From: Acidovorax sp. NO-1
GTDB taxonomy: Bacteria; Pseudomonadota; Gammaproteobacteria; Burkholderiales; Burkholderiaceae_C
Length of the DNA stretch: 64,000 nt
Direction: 5' to 3'
NCBI RefSeq assembly: GCF_000238595.1
Contig: NZ_AGTS01000159.1
Location: 1 to 64,000, forward strand
This document shows, one piece after another, positions 9,451 through 17,985 of this stretch (position 1 is its first letter; the number at the start of each line of letters is the position of its first letter). Below the pieces are notes generated by a model. That model worked only from the letters and a program-made list of their open reading frames with translations. It did no database searches and was not told the origin of the DNA. A program made the translations under genes and the position numbers.

Positions 9451-9699
9451 TCAGAGGCCGAGGATCTTTTTGGCTTCGGCCAGCGACTTCATCGAGTCGT
9501 CGTGTTTGCCCGCCTTGTGCTGTGCCTCGCCATCGGCGCGCAGCTGTTTGACCTTGGCGGCGTTGTCGGCCGTCAGGCTGGGGTTGGTGGCCAGCCTGGC
9601 GTCGATGGCCTTCATCTCGTTGGGGCAGTTGTGGGCCATGGCGGCGCCCGCGGCCATGGAAAGCAGCACCAGGGCCGAGGCCCGGATCAATGAACGCAT
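9451..9699 (-). CDS. Small secreted protein, unknown function
   Basis: 82 residues from ATG 9699, preceded by a good ribosome site AGGAGA. The first 22 residues form a clear signal peptide ending AMA, so a periplasmic protein of about 60 residues is expected. The mature part is rich in Ala, Lys and Asp with a helical look (KVKQLRADGEAQHKAGKHDDSMKSL broken over two helices) and starts HNCPNE, with one cysteine. I do not recognise a characterised family. It stands alone between lolD (convergent) and the VWA operon (same strand, 37 bases downstream of that operon's stop). Confidence 0.75.
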   Translation of the reverse strand: MRSLIRASALVLLSMAAGAAMAHNCPNEMKAIDARLATNPSLTADNAAKVKQLRADGEAQHKAGKHDDSMKSLAEAKKILGL

Positions 9700-9736
9700 G
9701 AGAGTCTCCTGGGGTTGGAACATGTTGCCGACTTCA

Positions 9737-10779
9737 CTACATCACCCTCCCGTACCACCACACCGACAGCGCCGCCGCCAGCAGGGCCAGCGCAGCGCCG
9801 GCCAGGGCCAGCAGCGCAGAGATCTCGGTCTCCTTCTTTTCCACCGTCAGCCGTGAGCTGAGGGTTTCGTACACCTTTTTCAGGTCGGCCGCCGTTGCGG
9901 CATGGAAGTATTCGGCGTTGGTGCGGGTGGCCACGGCCTTCAGTGTTTCCTCGTCCAGCCGCACGCGCATCGACCAGCCCTCGAAGCCAATGGTTTCGCC
10001 CTGCACCGTGCCCACACCCACGGTGTACACACGCACGCCGCGATCAGCGGCCCACTTGGCGGCCTCCAGCGGGTCCACGCCGGTGGTGCGCTGGCCGTCG
10101 GTCAGCATGATGATGGCGGCGGAGTTGTACGAGCCCGGTGCCACGGGCGTGAAGCTCTTGGCCGGGTCCTGCTTGCCGATTTCGTCGATGGGCTGGGCAC
10201 GCATGGCCTGGCGGCCCCCCAGGGCGGAGATGTCGATGCCCGCGTCCGGAAAGATGGTGGCCAGCGACAGCATGATGCCGTTGCCCGTGGCGGTGCCGCG
10301 CTGCAGCTGGAAGCTGTCGATGGCTTTGACGAGGTCCTCACGGCTTTGCGTGGGCAGCTGGGCCAGTTGCGCGCTACCGGCAAACGCCACGATGCCCACG
10401 CGCACGTGGCGTGGCAGCTCGGCAATGAAGGCCTTGGCCGCGTTCTGCGCGGCCGTCAGGCGGTCGGGCTCCACGTCGGTTGCACGCATGCTGCCCGACA
10501 CATCCATGGCCAGCATGATGGTCTGGTCCTGCGAGGGCAGGGTGATCACCGCCAGCGGCCGTGCCGCCGCCAGCAGCAGGGCCACCAGCGCCAGCAGGAA
10601 CAGCGCAGGCGGTATGTGGCGGCGCAGACGCTGGCCGGGGCCCATGGCCTCGCGCACCAGCGACAGGCTGGAATAGCTGAGCGCGTTTTTTTGCGGCGAT
10701 GCAGAAGCCACCAGTACAGCAGCACCAGCACGGGGACTGCCAGCATCAGCCAGAGCAGGGTGGGCCAGAGAAAAACCAT
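9737..10779 (-). pseudogene. VWA (BatA-type) membrane protein, frameshifted near its N-terminus
   Basis: Membrane-anchored von Willebrand factor A protein of the MoxR-DUF58-VWA system. The start at 10779 (MVFLWPTLLWLML) gives an N-terminal membrane segment ending LLHRRKK; the rest continues in another frame from NALSYSSLSLVREAMG. Adding one base to the T7 run at 10686-10692 (A7 on the coding strand) joins them, giving about 347 residues. The second part has a membrane segment, the MIDAS motif DVSGSM, MLTDGQRTTG, and a C-terminal membrane segment. It is the last gene of the operon. The frameshift is probably a sequencing error, since the coding pattern is intact on both sides. Confidence 0.85.
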
Positions 10780-10842
10780 GGTGGCGTGTCCTAGGGGTGC
10801 ATGGGTTGGGGTGGGCGGTGGCGCGGGCTGTAAAGGGCGGGG

Positions 10843-11857
10843 TCAGGCGGCCACCGGCACGGAGGCCCATGGCAACGACGGGGTCGGGGGGCGGCGCACG
10901 CGGCGCTGGCGCATGTCCATGAAGCGCAGCAGCGCGTCCACCAGGTCGTCGTCGGTACACAGCTCCAGCGCGTCGGCGCCAGCTTTGGCCAGGCCCTCGC
11001 GCAGCACGGCTTCGCGCTGGGCGGCCAGGCGTGCAAAGCGGTGGCGAAAACCCGCGTCGTGCGTGTCCACCTGCAGCTGCTCGCCGCTTTCGGCATCGCG
11101 CAGCGTCACCAGGCCCACGTCGGGCAACTCCAGCTCCAGCGGGTCGAGCAGGCGCACGGCCACCACATCGTGGCGCTGCGCCAGCTGGGCCAGGGGCTTT
11201 TCCCAACCGGGTGCGCTGATGAAGTCGGACACCACAAACACCGTGGAGCGGCGGCGCAGGTTGGCCAGGCCGGTTTGCAGCAGCCGGTGCAGCTCGGTGG
11301 CGCCCCCCTGGGGGGCCTTGCCGTGCGCGGGGGCGGGGGCGCCAGCAGCCGGTGCACCAGATGCAGCACATGGGCGCGGCTGCTGCGGGGGGCAGCACGG
11401 TATCTACGGCGCGGTCTGCGGCGTTGCCCGCGCCGTAGAGCATGGCGCCCACCCGGTTGCCATGGCGTGTGAGCAGGCGCGACAGCACGGCCACAAAGCC
11501 GGTGAGGATGTCGCGCTTGGCGTTGCCCTGGGGCCCGAAATTGATGGACGGGCTCAGGTCCAGCAGGAACCAGGCGGACATCTCGCGGTCTTCGGTGAAC
11601 ACACGCACGTGGGGAATGCTCAGGCGCGCAGTCACGTTCCAGTCGATGTGGCGCACATCGTCATGGGGCTGGTATTCGCGCAGGTCCGCCAGATCCAGCC
11701 CCGCGCCGCGCATGAGCGTGCGGTAGTCGCCCTGCAGCAGACCATCCAGCCGGCGGATCACCTTCCATTCGAGCTCGCGCAGCAGCCGGTCGGCCTGCCC
11801 GGGCAGGGTGGGCAGGGTTCGGGGCGCAGCGTTTGGGGCGGACGGGGTGGGGCTCAT
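10843..11857 (-). pseudogene. DUF58 domain protein, two frameshifts
   Basis: Starts at ATG 11857 (MSPTPSAPN) and carries the DUF58 signature DDVRHIDWNVTARL with FTEDREM. Translation leaves the family frame at the G6 run 11387-11392 and again within the G5-C-G5 tract 11329-11339. One added C (coding strand) at each run restores a continuous protein through VLPPRSSRAHVLHLVHRLL and GGATELHRLLQTG to a C-terminal VWA-like half beginning VFVVSDFISAPGWEK and ending at 10843. Family members act with MoxR ATPases and VWA proteins, possibly in envelope or complex assembly. It lies 22 bases after moxR. Either a sequencing artefact or a recently inactivated gene. Confidence 0.85.
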
Positions 11858-11879
11858 GGTGGGGGCGCTCGGCGGGTGT

Positions 11880-12887
11880 TCAGGCGGCTTTCTTTTCGTG
11901 GTGCAGCGGCCGCGCAGGCGCGGGCACCTTGGCCATGATGCGGGAGATCAGTGCGTCGGCGTCCAGCCCTTCGGACAAGGCCTCGTACGACAGTGCCACA
12001 CGGTGGCGCAGCACATCGGCGGCCAGGTCGGTCATGTCTTCGGGCAGCACATAGTTGCGCCCGCGCAGCATGGCCAGCGCCTGGGCGCCCTCGGCGAGCG
12101 CAATGGTGGCACGCGGGCTGGCACCGCAGCTGATGTAGCCGGCCAGGTCCTTCAGGCCGTGGCGATCGGGATCCCGGGTGGCAGCCACCAGCTTCACGGC
12201 GTATTGCAGCATGGACGGGTCTACATACACCGTGCGGCATTCGGCCTGCAGCGCCGCCAGCTGTGCGGTGGTGGCCACGGGCAGCACCTGCACGGGCACA
12301 TCGAGCGCGCGCTGGGCGATCACGAATTCTTCCTCCTCGGTGGGGTAGCCCAGCAGCACCTTCATCATGAAGCGGTCCACCTGCGCCTCGGGCAGCGCGT
12401 AGGTGCCTTCGGTCTCGATGGGGTTTTGCGTGGCCATCACCAGGAAAGGCTCGGGCACCTTGTGCGTTTCTCCCGCAATGGTCACCTGGCGCTCCTGCAT
12501 CACCTCCAGCAGTGCGCTTTGCACCTTGGCCGGGGCGCGGTTGATCTCGTCGGCCAGCAGCAGGTGGGTGAACACCGGGCCCAGCGTAGTGCTGAATTCG
12601 CCGGTTTTCTGGTTGTACATGCGCGTGCCCACCAGGTCGGCGGGCACCAGGTCGGGCGTGAACTGGATGCGCTTGAAGCTGCCCTGGATGGTGTTCGCCA
12701 GCGTCTTCACCGTCAGCGTCTTGGCCAGGCCAGGCACGCCCTCGACCAGCAGGTGGCCCTGGGCCAGCATGGCGACCATGACGCGCTCCAGAAAGCGGTC
12801 CTGGCCGACCACCACGCGTTTGACTTCGTAGAGCACCTGCTCCATCAGGGTGGCGGTGGCGGCGGTGGGCGACGTGATGGGTTCCAT
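11880..12887 (-). CDS. MoxR family AAA+ ATPase
   Basis: Chaperone-like ATPase, 335 residues. Start ATG 12887 (MEPITSPTAA) is chosen over an upstream alternative because AAGGAG precedes it by 4 bases. Walker A is GVPGLAKT, Walker B LLADEINR, sensor 1 ATQNPIE with the MoxR hallmark ETEGTYALPEAQVDRF, and sensor 2 lies in the CGASPRA helix. The operon order protease, moxR, DUF58, VWA is the standard MoxR context. Spacing to the downstream DUF58 gene is 22 bases and to the upstream protease stop 35 bases. Confidence 0.93.
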   Translation of the reverse strand: MEPITSPTAATATLMEQVLYEVKRVVVGQDRFLERVMVAMLAQGHLLVEGVPGLAKTLTVKTLANTIQGSFKRIQFTPDLVPADLVGTRMYNQKTGEFSTTLGPVFTHLLLADEINRAPAKVQSALLEVMQERQVTIAGETHKVPEPFLVMATQNPIETEGTYALPEAQVDRFMMKVLLGYPTEEEEFVIAQRALDVPVQVLPVATTAQLAALQAECRTVYVDPSMLQYAVKLVAATRDPDRHGLKDLAGYISCGASPRATIALAEGAQALAMLRGRNYVLPEDMTDLAADVLRHRVALSYEALSEGLDADALISRIMAKVPAPARPLHHEKKAA

Positions 12888-12922
12888 GGTGCTCCTTGGG
12901 GCGGTTGGACAGAAAGATGCCG

Positions 12923-13864
12923 TCAAAACGGCGGCATGCCCACGGCCGAGGCCGCGTTTTCAATAGGTACTGCGAATCCGATGCCGATGAAGGTGCGTGC
13001 CGGCGTGGGGTTGAGAATGGCGGTGACAATGCCCACCACCTCGCCATCGAGCGTGATCAGGGGGCCGCCGGAATTGCCGGGGTTGGCGGCCGCGTCAAAC
13101 TGGATCAGGTTGCTGAGCTGGCGCTGCCCCTCGGGCGACGTGAACTCCCGCTTGAGCCCGGACACCACTCCCGCCGATGCCGAAGGCCCGATGCCGAAGG
13201 GAAAGCCCACTGCGACCACATGGTCGCCTGCGCGCAGATCCTGGGTGGAGCGCAGGGGCGCGGCCTCCAGGTCGTCGGGCACCTTGTGCGCCTGCAGCAC
13301 CGCCAGGTCGTTCTCGGGTTGGGCGCCGGTGATGCTGGCTGTGGTTTCCAGCCCGTCGTGGAAGGTGACGGTGATCCGGTCGGAGCCCGCCACCACATGC
13401 AGGTTGGTCAGGATGATGCCCTTGTCCACGATCACCACACCGGTGCCCACACCCCGTTCCACCTCCTGCTTGCCGTTCTTGCTGCGGCCATAGCCCACCA
13501 CCCGCACCACCGACGGGGCAATGGCGTTCGCCGCCCGCGCCGCGGCAGACGGCGGCGTGGTGGTCTCCAGAGTGCGCAGCACGGCCGCGTCGATGTCGTC
13601 CTGGGTGATGCGGCGGGGCCCCGGGCGCTGGTGCAGCCACAGGCTGTACACCAGCAGCGCGGCAAGCAGCGCAATCAGCGTCCAGAGAACCCTGACGTGG
13701 CGTTTGGAAAGGCTGGTGGTGGCGACTGCCGGGTTGGCGGGCGCCACGGGTGCAGGCGCATCGTGGCCGCCTGCAGGCGCTTGCGGCGCGCCCCCGCTGG
13801 CGGCCGACTCCTGCGCAGGGCGGCGGGCGGGGCGGGAGCTGCTGTAGAGGGCGGGCCGGGGCAT
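12923..13864 (-). CDS. Trypsin-like serine protease, membrane anchored (S1C/Deg-like, no PDZ)
   Basis: 313 residues. The first 55 are Pro/Ala-rich and cytoplasmic, followed by one membrane segment (about 58-80, VLWTLIALLAALLVYSLWL) and a periplasmic protease domain. The catalytic triad is visible: His in LTNLHVV, Asp in ENDLAVLQ, Ser in NPGNSGGPL. No PDZ domain follows, unlike DegP or DegS, so substrate choice must differ. It leads the operon with moxR. The divergent tatD gene starts 109 bases away, so the shared gap holds the promoters. Confidence 0.9.
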   Translation of the reverse strand: MPRPALYSSSRPARRPAQESAASGGAPQAPAGGHDAPAPVAPANPAVATTSLSKRHVRVLWTLIALLAALLVYSLWLHQRPGPRRITQDDIDAAVLRTLETTTPPSAAARAANAIAPSVVRVVGYGRSKNGKQEVERGVGTGVVIVDKGIILTNLHVVAGSDRITVTFHDGLETTASITGAQPENDLAVLQAHKVPDDLEAAPLRSTQDLRAGDHVVAVGFPFGIGPSASAGVVSGLKREFTSPEGQRQLSNLIQFDAAANPGNSGGPLITLDGEVVGIVTAILNPTPARTFIGIGFAVPIENAASAVGMPPF

Positions 13865-13973
13865 CCTGTCACCTTTTCTACGGATAACACCACTCCAGGT
13901 GGCGCACGGTTTTTACGTTAGCACGGATCGCCGGGAAGTGCACTTGCAAGGTTTCATGGGGCATCATCCCCGC

Positions 13974-14798
13974 ATGACTGCCTGGATAGACACCCATTGC
14001 CATCTGGATGCGCCTGAGTTTGACCCCGACCGCGACGCCGTGCGTGATCTGGCGCGAAGCCGGGGCGTCATCCACTGCGTGATTCCTGCGGTGGAGCGCA
14101 GCAACTGGGCCGCCGTGCGCGGGCTGGCACACCGACACGGCGACAGCTATGCGCTGGGCATCCACCCCCTGTACACGGGGCATGCGCTTGACGCCGATCT
14201 GGAGCTTCTGGAGCACGAACTGACAGAGCAACACGCAGACCCGCGGCTGGTGGCCATCGGCGAGGTGGGGCTGGATTTTTTCGCTCCTGGTCTCGATCCG
14301 GACCGCCAGGAACGGTTTTACCGGGCCCAGCTGTCGCTGGCCCGCCGCTTTGACCTGCCCGTAGTGCTGCATGTGCGGCGTTCGGCCGACCGCCTGCTCA
14401 AGGGCCTGCGCGAATTGCCCGTGCGGGGAGGCATTGCGCATGCATTCAACGGCAGCCTGCAGCAGGCGCGTGCGTTTGTGGGCATGGGTTTCAAGCTGGG
14501 GTTTGGTGGTGCACTCACCTTTGACCGCGCGCTGCACCTGCACCGCCTGGCCACTGAGCTGCCCCTGGATGCGCTGGTGCTGGAAACCGACGCACCCGAC
14601 ATCCCGCCCCACTGGTTGTATGCCACCGCTGCCCAGCGCGCCGCCGGACTGCCGCAGGGCCGCAACACGCCGGGCGAATTGCCGCGCATTGCCCAGGAGG
14701 CCGCGCGCCTGCGCCACCTTTCCCTGGACCAGCTGGCGCAGGCCACGCGGGCCAATGCCGTGCAGGCGCTGCCGCGGCTGGCGGCGCTGGGGATTTGA
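13974..14798 (+). CDS. tatD: TatD family metal-dependent hydrolase
   Basis: Cytoplasmic metal-dependent deoxyribonuclease family, 274 residues from ATG 13974 (MTAWIDTHCHLD); a longer upstream frame from 13899 is unsupported. Metal ligands are visible in DTHCHLD, IGEVGLDF, VLHVRRS and ETDAPDIPP. The substrate of members with this divergence could be 3' DNA ends or D-aminoacyl compounds; motifs alone do not decide. It is followed after 114 bases by the DUF2062 gene. Confidence 0.9.
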   Translation: MTAWIDTHCHLDAPEFDPDRDAVRDLARSRGVIHCVIPAVERSNWAAVRGLAHRHGDSYALGIHPLYTGHALDADLELLEHELTEQHADPRLVAIGEVGLDFFAPGLDPDRQERFYRAQLSLARRFDLPVVLHVRRSADRLLKGLRELPVRGGIAHAFNGSLQQARAFVGMGFKLGFGGALTFDRALHLHRLATELPLDALVLETDAPDIPPHWLYATAAQRAAGLPQGRNTPGELPRIAQEAARLRHLSLDQLAQATRANAVQALPRLAALGI

Positions 14799-14912
14799 AA
14801 ATACCTGCGAGAGATGGCGATTTTTGCAAAGGGGCAATAGGCGCTGGGTAGGATGCAAAACTTGGCGGGGGTGTTGCCCCCAGAATTTGTTGGATGATGT
14901 TTTGAAGACCCC

Positions 14913-15479
14913 ATGAAACAACGCCTGCTGGGCCTGATGCCCTCCCCCGAAGCGCTGCGCGGCAACCGCTGGTTGCGCTGGCTGGGGCCAGCATTGCACC
15001 ACCCTCGCCTGTGGCACATGAGTCGCCGGGGCATCGCGCTCGGGATGGCGCTCGGCGTGTTCTTTGGTCTCCTCATCCCTATCGCCCAGATCCCGTTTGC
15101 GGCCGGGGCTGCCGTGGCGCTGCGCGCGAATGTGCCGGCTGCGGTGGCAAGCACGCTGGTGACCAACCCGGTCACGTTTGGCCCCGTCTACTATGCGGCC
15201 TGGCGCCTGGGCAGCGCCATTCTGGGCGACCCGGTGCTGCCGGGGCAGGAGCTCCCCTTGCCCGATGACGTTATCGTCGAATCACCCGAACGCAGCTGGT
15301 GGGAGACCCTGGTGTTGCGCCTTCGCAGTGTGGGCAAACCGCTCATGCTGGGGCTTGCGCTGGTGGCCACGGGTGTGGGGTTGTTGACCTACGTGCTGGT
15401 GACGTGGATCTGGTTTGCCAAGGTGAAATGGTCGCGCCACAAGCGGCGCGCCGCACCCGGCCGGGCTGCCGCGGATTAA
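14913..15479 (+). CDS. DUF2062 domain membrane protein
   Basis: 188 residues with the DUF2062 pattern: RRGIALGMALGVFFGLLIPIAQIPFA as first membrane hairpin, then TLVTNPVTFGPVYYAAWRLG, and a last membrane segment near residues 145-170 followed by a basic tail (KRRAAPGRAA). The function of the family is not known. The start ATG 14913 lies after a short gap from tatD; no strong ribosome site is seen. Confidence 0.88.
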   Translation: MKQRLLGLMPSPEALRGNRWLRWLGPALHHPRLWHMSRRGIALGMALGVFFGLLIPIAQIPFAAGAAVALRANVPAAVASTLVTNPVTFGPVYYAAWRLGSAILGDPVLPGQELPLPDDVIVESPERSWWETLVLRLRSVGKPLMLGLALVATGVGLLTYVLVTWIWFAKVKWSRHKRRAAPGRAAAD

Positions 15480-15579
15480 CCGCCGCGAGCATGCACGCCC
15501 TCGCCCCTTCCTGTTACCCACCCGCTGTGCAACGCGGCCCGCTCTTTGCCTGCAGTGGCGGCAGGCTGAGTCCTCCGTC

Positions 15580-16629
15580 ATGAACATCGCCCCTTTGGCC
15601 CGCCTGGCGATGTGCGCGGCGCTTGCAGCGATCGCTGCCTGGTCGGTCCCGGCGCAGGGACAGCTGCGGGAAGGCATTGCGCTGTTTGTAATCATCGGCG
15701 GGCTGTGGATGACACAGGCCCTTCCGTTGGCGGTGACCGCTTTGGCCGTACCGCTGCTGGCCGTTTTGGCAGGGATCATGTCGGTGCGCCAGGCGCTAAA
15801 CAGCAGCAACATGCCCCATTGCACGTTCTGCTCAACGTCCTTCCAGGTAAGCACGCCGGTGAGTGACAGCGCAACGATCGCGGCGAGCGCCACCAGGGTG
15901 TCGATGTCGGCGCCAATGCCCCACCACGCGGCCAGGGGCGCCCCGCCCACCTACGGGATCACCGGCGCGGTAGCGCTGGTGCTTCTGCCCTGGCTGGTGC
16001 CAGGCATCGCCGTAGCGCGGGAGGCGCTGGAGATGGAGGTGGCACGCATGGGGTACGCCGCCGTGCGGCTCGCGCGCTCGGTCCTGTATGGAACGCCACT
16101 GCGCGAGCTGGAGCGCGATCAATATGTGGTTGCCCAGCTGGATGCCGCTGCAGACGCCTTTGTCGAGCGCATGAATCGCACAGCCATGGCCCAGGGCACC
16201 AGTGAGAGGCTGGCCCAGGTACTGAGAGTGCAACGCTATTACCAGACGACCGCGCAGCGCGCATTGGACGCTGCCCGTCTGGCCCCCATGCCCGGAGAAC
16301 CCGTGCGCACGCAGCACACCGCGTTTGTGGAGAAGGCGGATGCCGTGTTGGCCCTGTGCGATCCGCTGGCGGGCCATGTCAGCCTGGCCGAAGTCCTGGC
16401 TTGCGCAGACGCCATGGAAGCGTCGTACCAGAGTGTGAAGGCTGCATTGCTGGCCGCTGGTGCCCAGGGCCAGTTCCGTCTTGTTTCCATGGAGGATTCG
16501 CTGGGGCACCTCAGCGCCCTGCGGCACGCCGCGCAGCAGGCCGTGAAGGCGCGCAAGCACCAGCGCAACGGGGTGGAGCAGGAGGTTGCTGGCGAACCGG
16601 CCGGGCCGTCGCCGACCGTGCTGTCATGA
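15580..16629 (+). pseudogene. Rearranged transporter relic: DASS anion-transporter start, inverted internal piece, PhoU-like tail
   Basis: One open frame of 349 codons made of three unrelated pieces. Residues 1-72 match the start of an SLC13/DASS anion transporter (LWMTQALPLAVTALAVPLLAVLAG, MSVRQAL). From about 15797 to 15950 the sequence makes sense only on the other strand, where it reads ADIDTLVALAA and TWKDVEQNVQWGMLLLF, a typical internal DASS segment; thus it is inverted. From about 15952 the plus strand encodes YGITGAVALVLLPWLVP and a helical tail resembling the PhoU-like C-terminus of Na/Pi-cotransporter proteins. A functional protein is unlikely. The stop overlaps the next start as ATGA, so the tail's original operon link survives. 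Confidence 0.75.
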
Positions 16630-17174
16630 CGGAGCGCCCCAGTCCGGCTGATCGCTTGGAAGGTTTGCCGGCCGTGGTGTCGCCCCGCACACGGGTTCTG
16701 GTGCTGGGCAGTTTTCCCGGAGCGGCCTCGCTGCGCATGCAGCAGTACTACGCGCACCCGCAGAACCACTTCTGGCGCATCTTGCAGGCGCTGTGGCCGC
16801 GCCATCCCCTTCCCGCCGTTTACGACGGTCGGTGCCAGTGGCTGCTGGATCGCGGTTTGGGGGTGTGGGACGTGTATGCGAGTTGCGTGCGCGCGGGCAG
16901 CCTTGATGCATCGATACGCGACGCCGCCATGAACGACTTTGTGTCGCTGCGGGTGCACTGCCCCCGGCTCAGCGCGGTTGCTCACAATGGTGCGGAGAGC
17001 TTCGGGCACGCGCCTGCGGTGCTGCGCGGCCTGCAGGGCGGCGCCGGGCAGCATGCAGGGGCGTCTATCGAATCCATTAAGCTGCCGTCCACTAGTCCGG
17101 CAAATGCCGCCTGGAATTTTGATCGTAAATTGGCCGCCTGGACCGATGTGATGGCCCGGCACGGATTGCTGTGA
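16626..17174 (+). CDS. DNA-deoxyinosine glycosylase (uracil-DNA glycosylase family 6 type)
   Basis: Base-excision repair glycosylase, 182 residues from ATG 16626, which overlaps the preceding stop as ATGA. The opening motif VLGSFPGAASLRMQQYYAHP with NHFW is that of hypoxanthine-DNA glycosylases, and the C-terminal LPSTSPANA corresponds to the UDG-superfamily motif 2 loop. Expected action is removal of hypoxanthine (deaminated adenine) from DNA. Uracil activity is not expected for this subfamily. The spermidine-synthase-like gene follows directly (TGAATG). Confidence 0.85.
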   Translation: MTERPSPADRLEGLPAVVSPRTRVLVLGSFPGAASLRMQQYYAHPQNHFWRILQALWPRHPLPAVYDGRCQWLLDRGLGVWDVYASCVRAGSLDASIRDAAMNDFVSLRVHCPRLSAVAHNGAESFGHAPAVLRGLQGGAGQHAGASIESIKLPSTSPANAAWNFDRKLAAWTDVMARHGLL

Positions 17175-17942
17175 ATGACCCGCAAGAAAGAAAACAAATT
17201 GGCCGAACTGCCGGAAGTCAGTGTGTCGGACGACGGCGAAGTCCGGCACCTGCATTTGGGCACGCCCTGGATACAGGGCTCCATGCGGGTCGACCAGCCC
17301 TTTGATATCGAGCTGGAATATGTACAGCGCATGATGGCCTGGCTCCTTTTTGTGGACCCTGCCCAGGTGTCCAAAGGCCACGCGATGCAGCTGGGTCTGG
17401 GCGCGGGAGCCATCACCAAGTTCTGCCACAAGAAGCTGCGCGTGTGCACCACCACCATCGAACTCAATCCCCAGGTGCTGGCGGTGTGCCGACAGTGGTT
17501 CAAGCTGCCGCCGGATGGTCCCAAGCTGCGGGTGGTGATCGCCGACGCTGCGCAGGAGATCCGCAACCCCATGTGGCTGGGAACGGTGGACGCCCTGGCG
17601 GTGGACCTGTACGACCACGAGGCCGCCGCGCCCGTGCTCGACAGTGCGGCGTTTTATGCCGACTGCCGGGCCCTGCTGTCGGACACCGGGAGCATGACCG
17701 TGAACCTGTTTGGCCGCGCGTCCAGCTTTGACCGCAGTCTCAAAAGCATGGCGCAGGCGTTTGGCGACGATGCCCTCTGGGCATTCAAACCCACGCGGGA
17801 GGGCAATACCGTGGTGCTGGCCCAGCGCACGGCATCCCGCCCCAAGCGGGCTGAGCTGGTCGCCCGCGCCGAAGCCGTACAAGACCGCTGGGGCCTGCCC
17901 GCCAGCAAGTGGCTTCGGGTGTTCAAGCCTGTAGCCGCCTGA
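17175..17942 (+). CDS. Spermidine synthase-like protein
   Basis: 255 residues with a Rossmann methyltransferase-like fold: AMQLGLGAGAITKF (nucleotide-binding loop), TIELNPQVLAVCRQWF, VVIADAAQEI and VDALAVDLYDHEA. These are the spermidine synthase/SpeE-family landmarks, with D in AVDLYD at the catalytic aspartate position. It lacks the full N-terminal beta domain seen in true SpeE, so polyamine synthesis is uncertain. The start codon follows the glycosylase stop with no gap. Confidence 0.8.
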   Translation: MTRKKENKLAELPEVSVSDDGEVRHLHLGTPWIQGSMRVDQPFDIELEYVQRMMAWLLFVDPAQVSKGHAMQLGLGAGAITKFCHKKLRVCTTTIELNPQVLAVCRQWFKLPPDGPKLRVVIADAAQEIRNPMWLGTVDALAVDLYDHEAAAPVLDSAAFYADCRALLSDTGSMTVNLFGRASSFDRSLKSMAQAFGDDALWAFKPTREGNTVVLAQRTASRPKRAELVARAEAVQDRWGLPASKWLRVFKPVAA

Positions 17943-17985
17943 TATTTGGGCCTGCGGTGCGCTGCATGCCTTTGAAAGGATTGAA

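Noticed and set aside
10686-11392. Phase variation by homopolymer slippage in the VWA/DUF58 genes
   Set aside because: The runs are only five to seven bases and the same kind of one-base shortfall occurs in unrelated genes, which fits sequencing error better.
9902-13493. Long plus-strand open frames opposite the VWA, DUF58 and MoxR genes
   Set aside because: They are antisense shadows produced by high GC; their translations are His/Gln/Gly-rich and match no family, while the minus strand carries clear motifs.
13899-13973. Upstream extension of the tatD frame
   Set aside because: The family starts with the metal motif DTHCH near the N-terminus; the extra 25 residues overlap the promoter gap.
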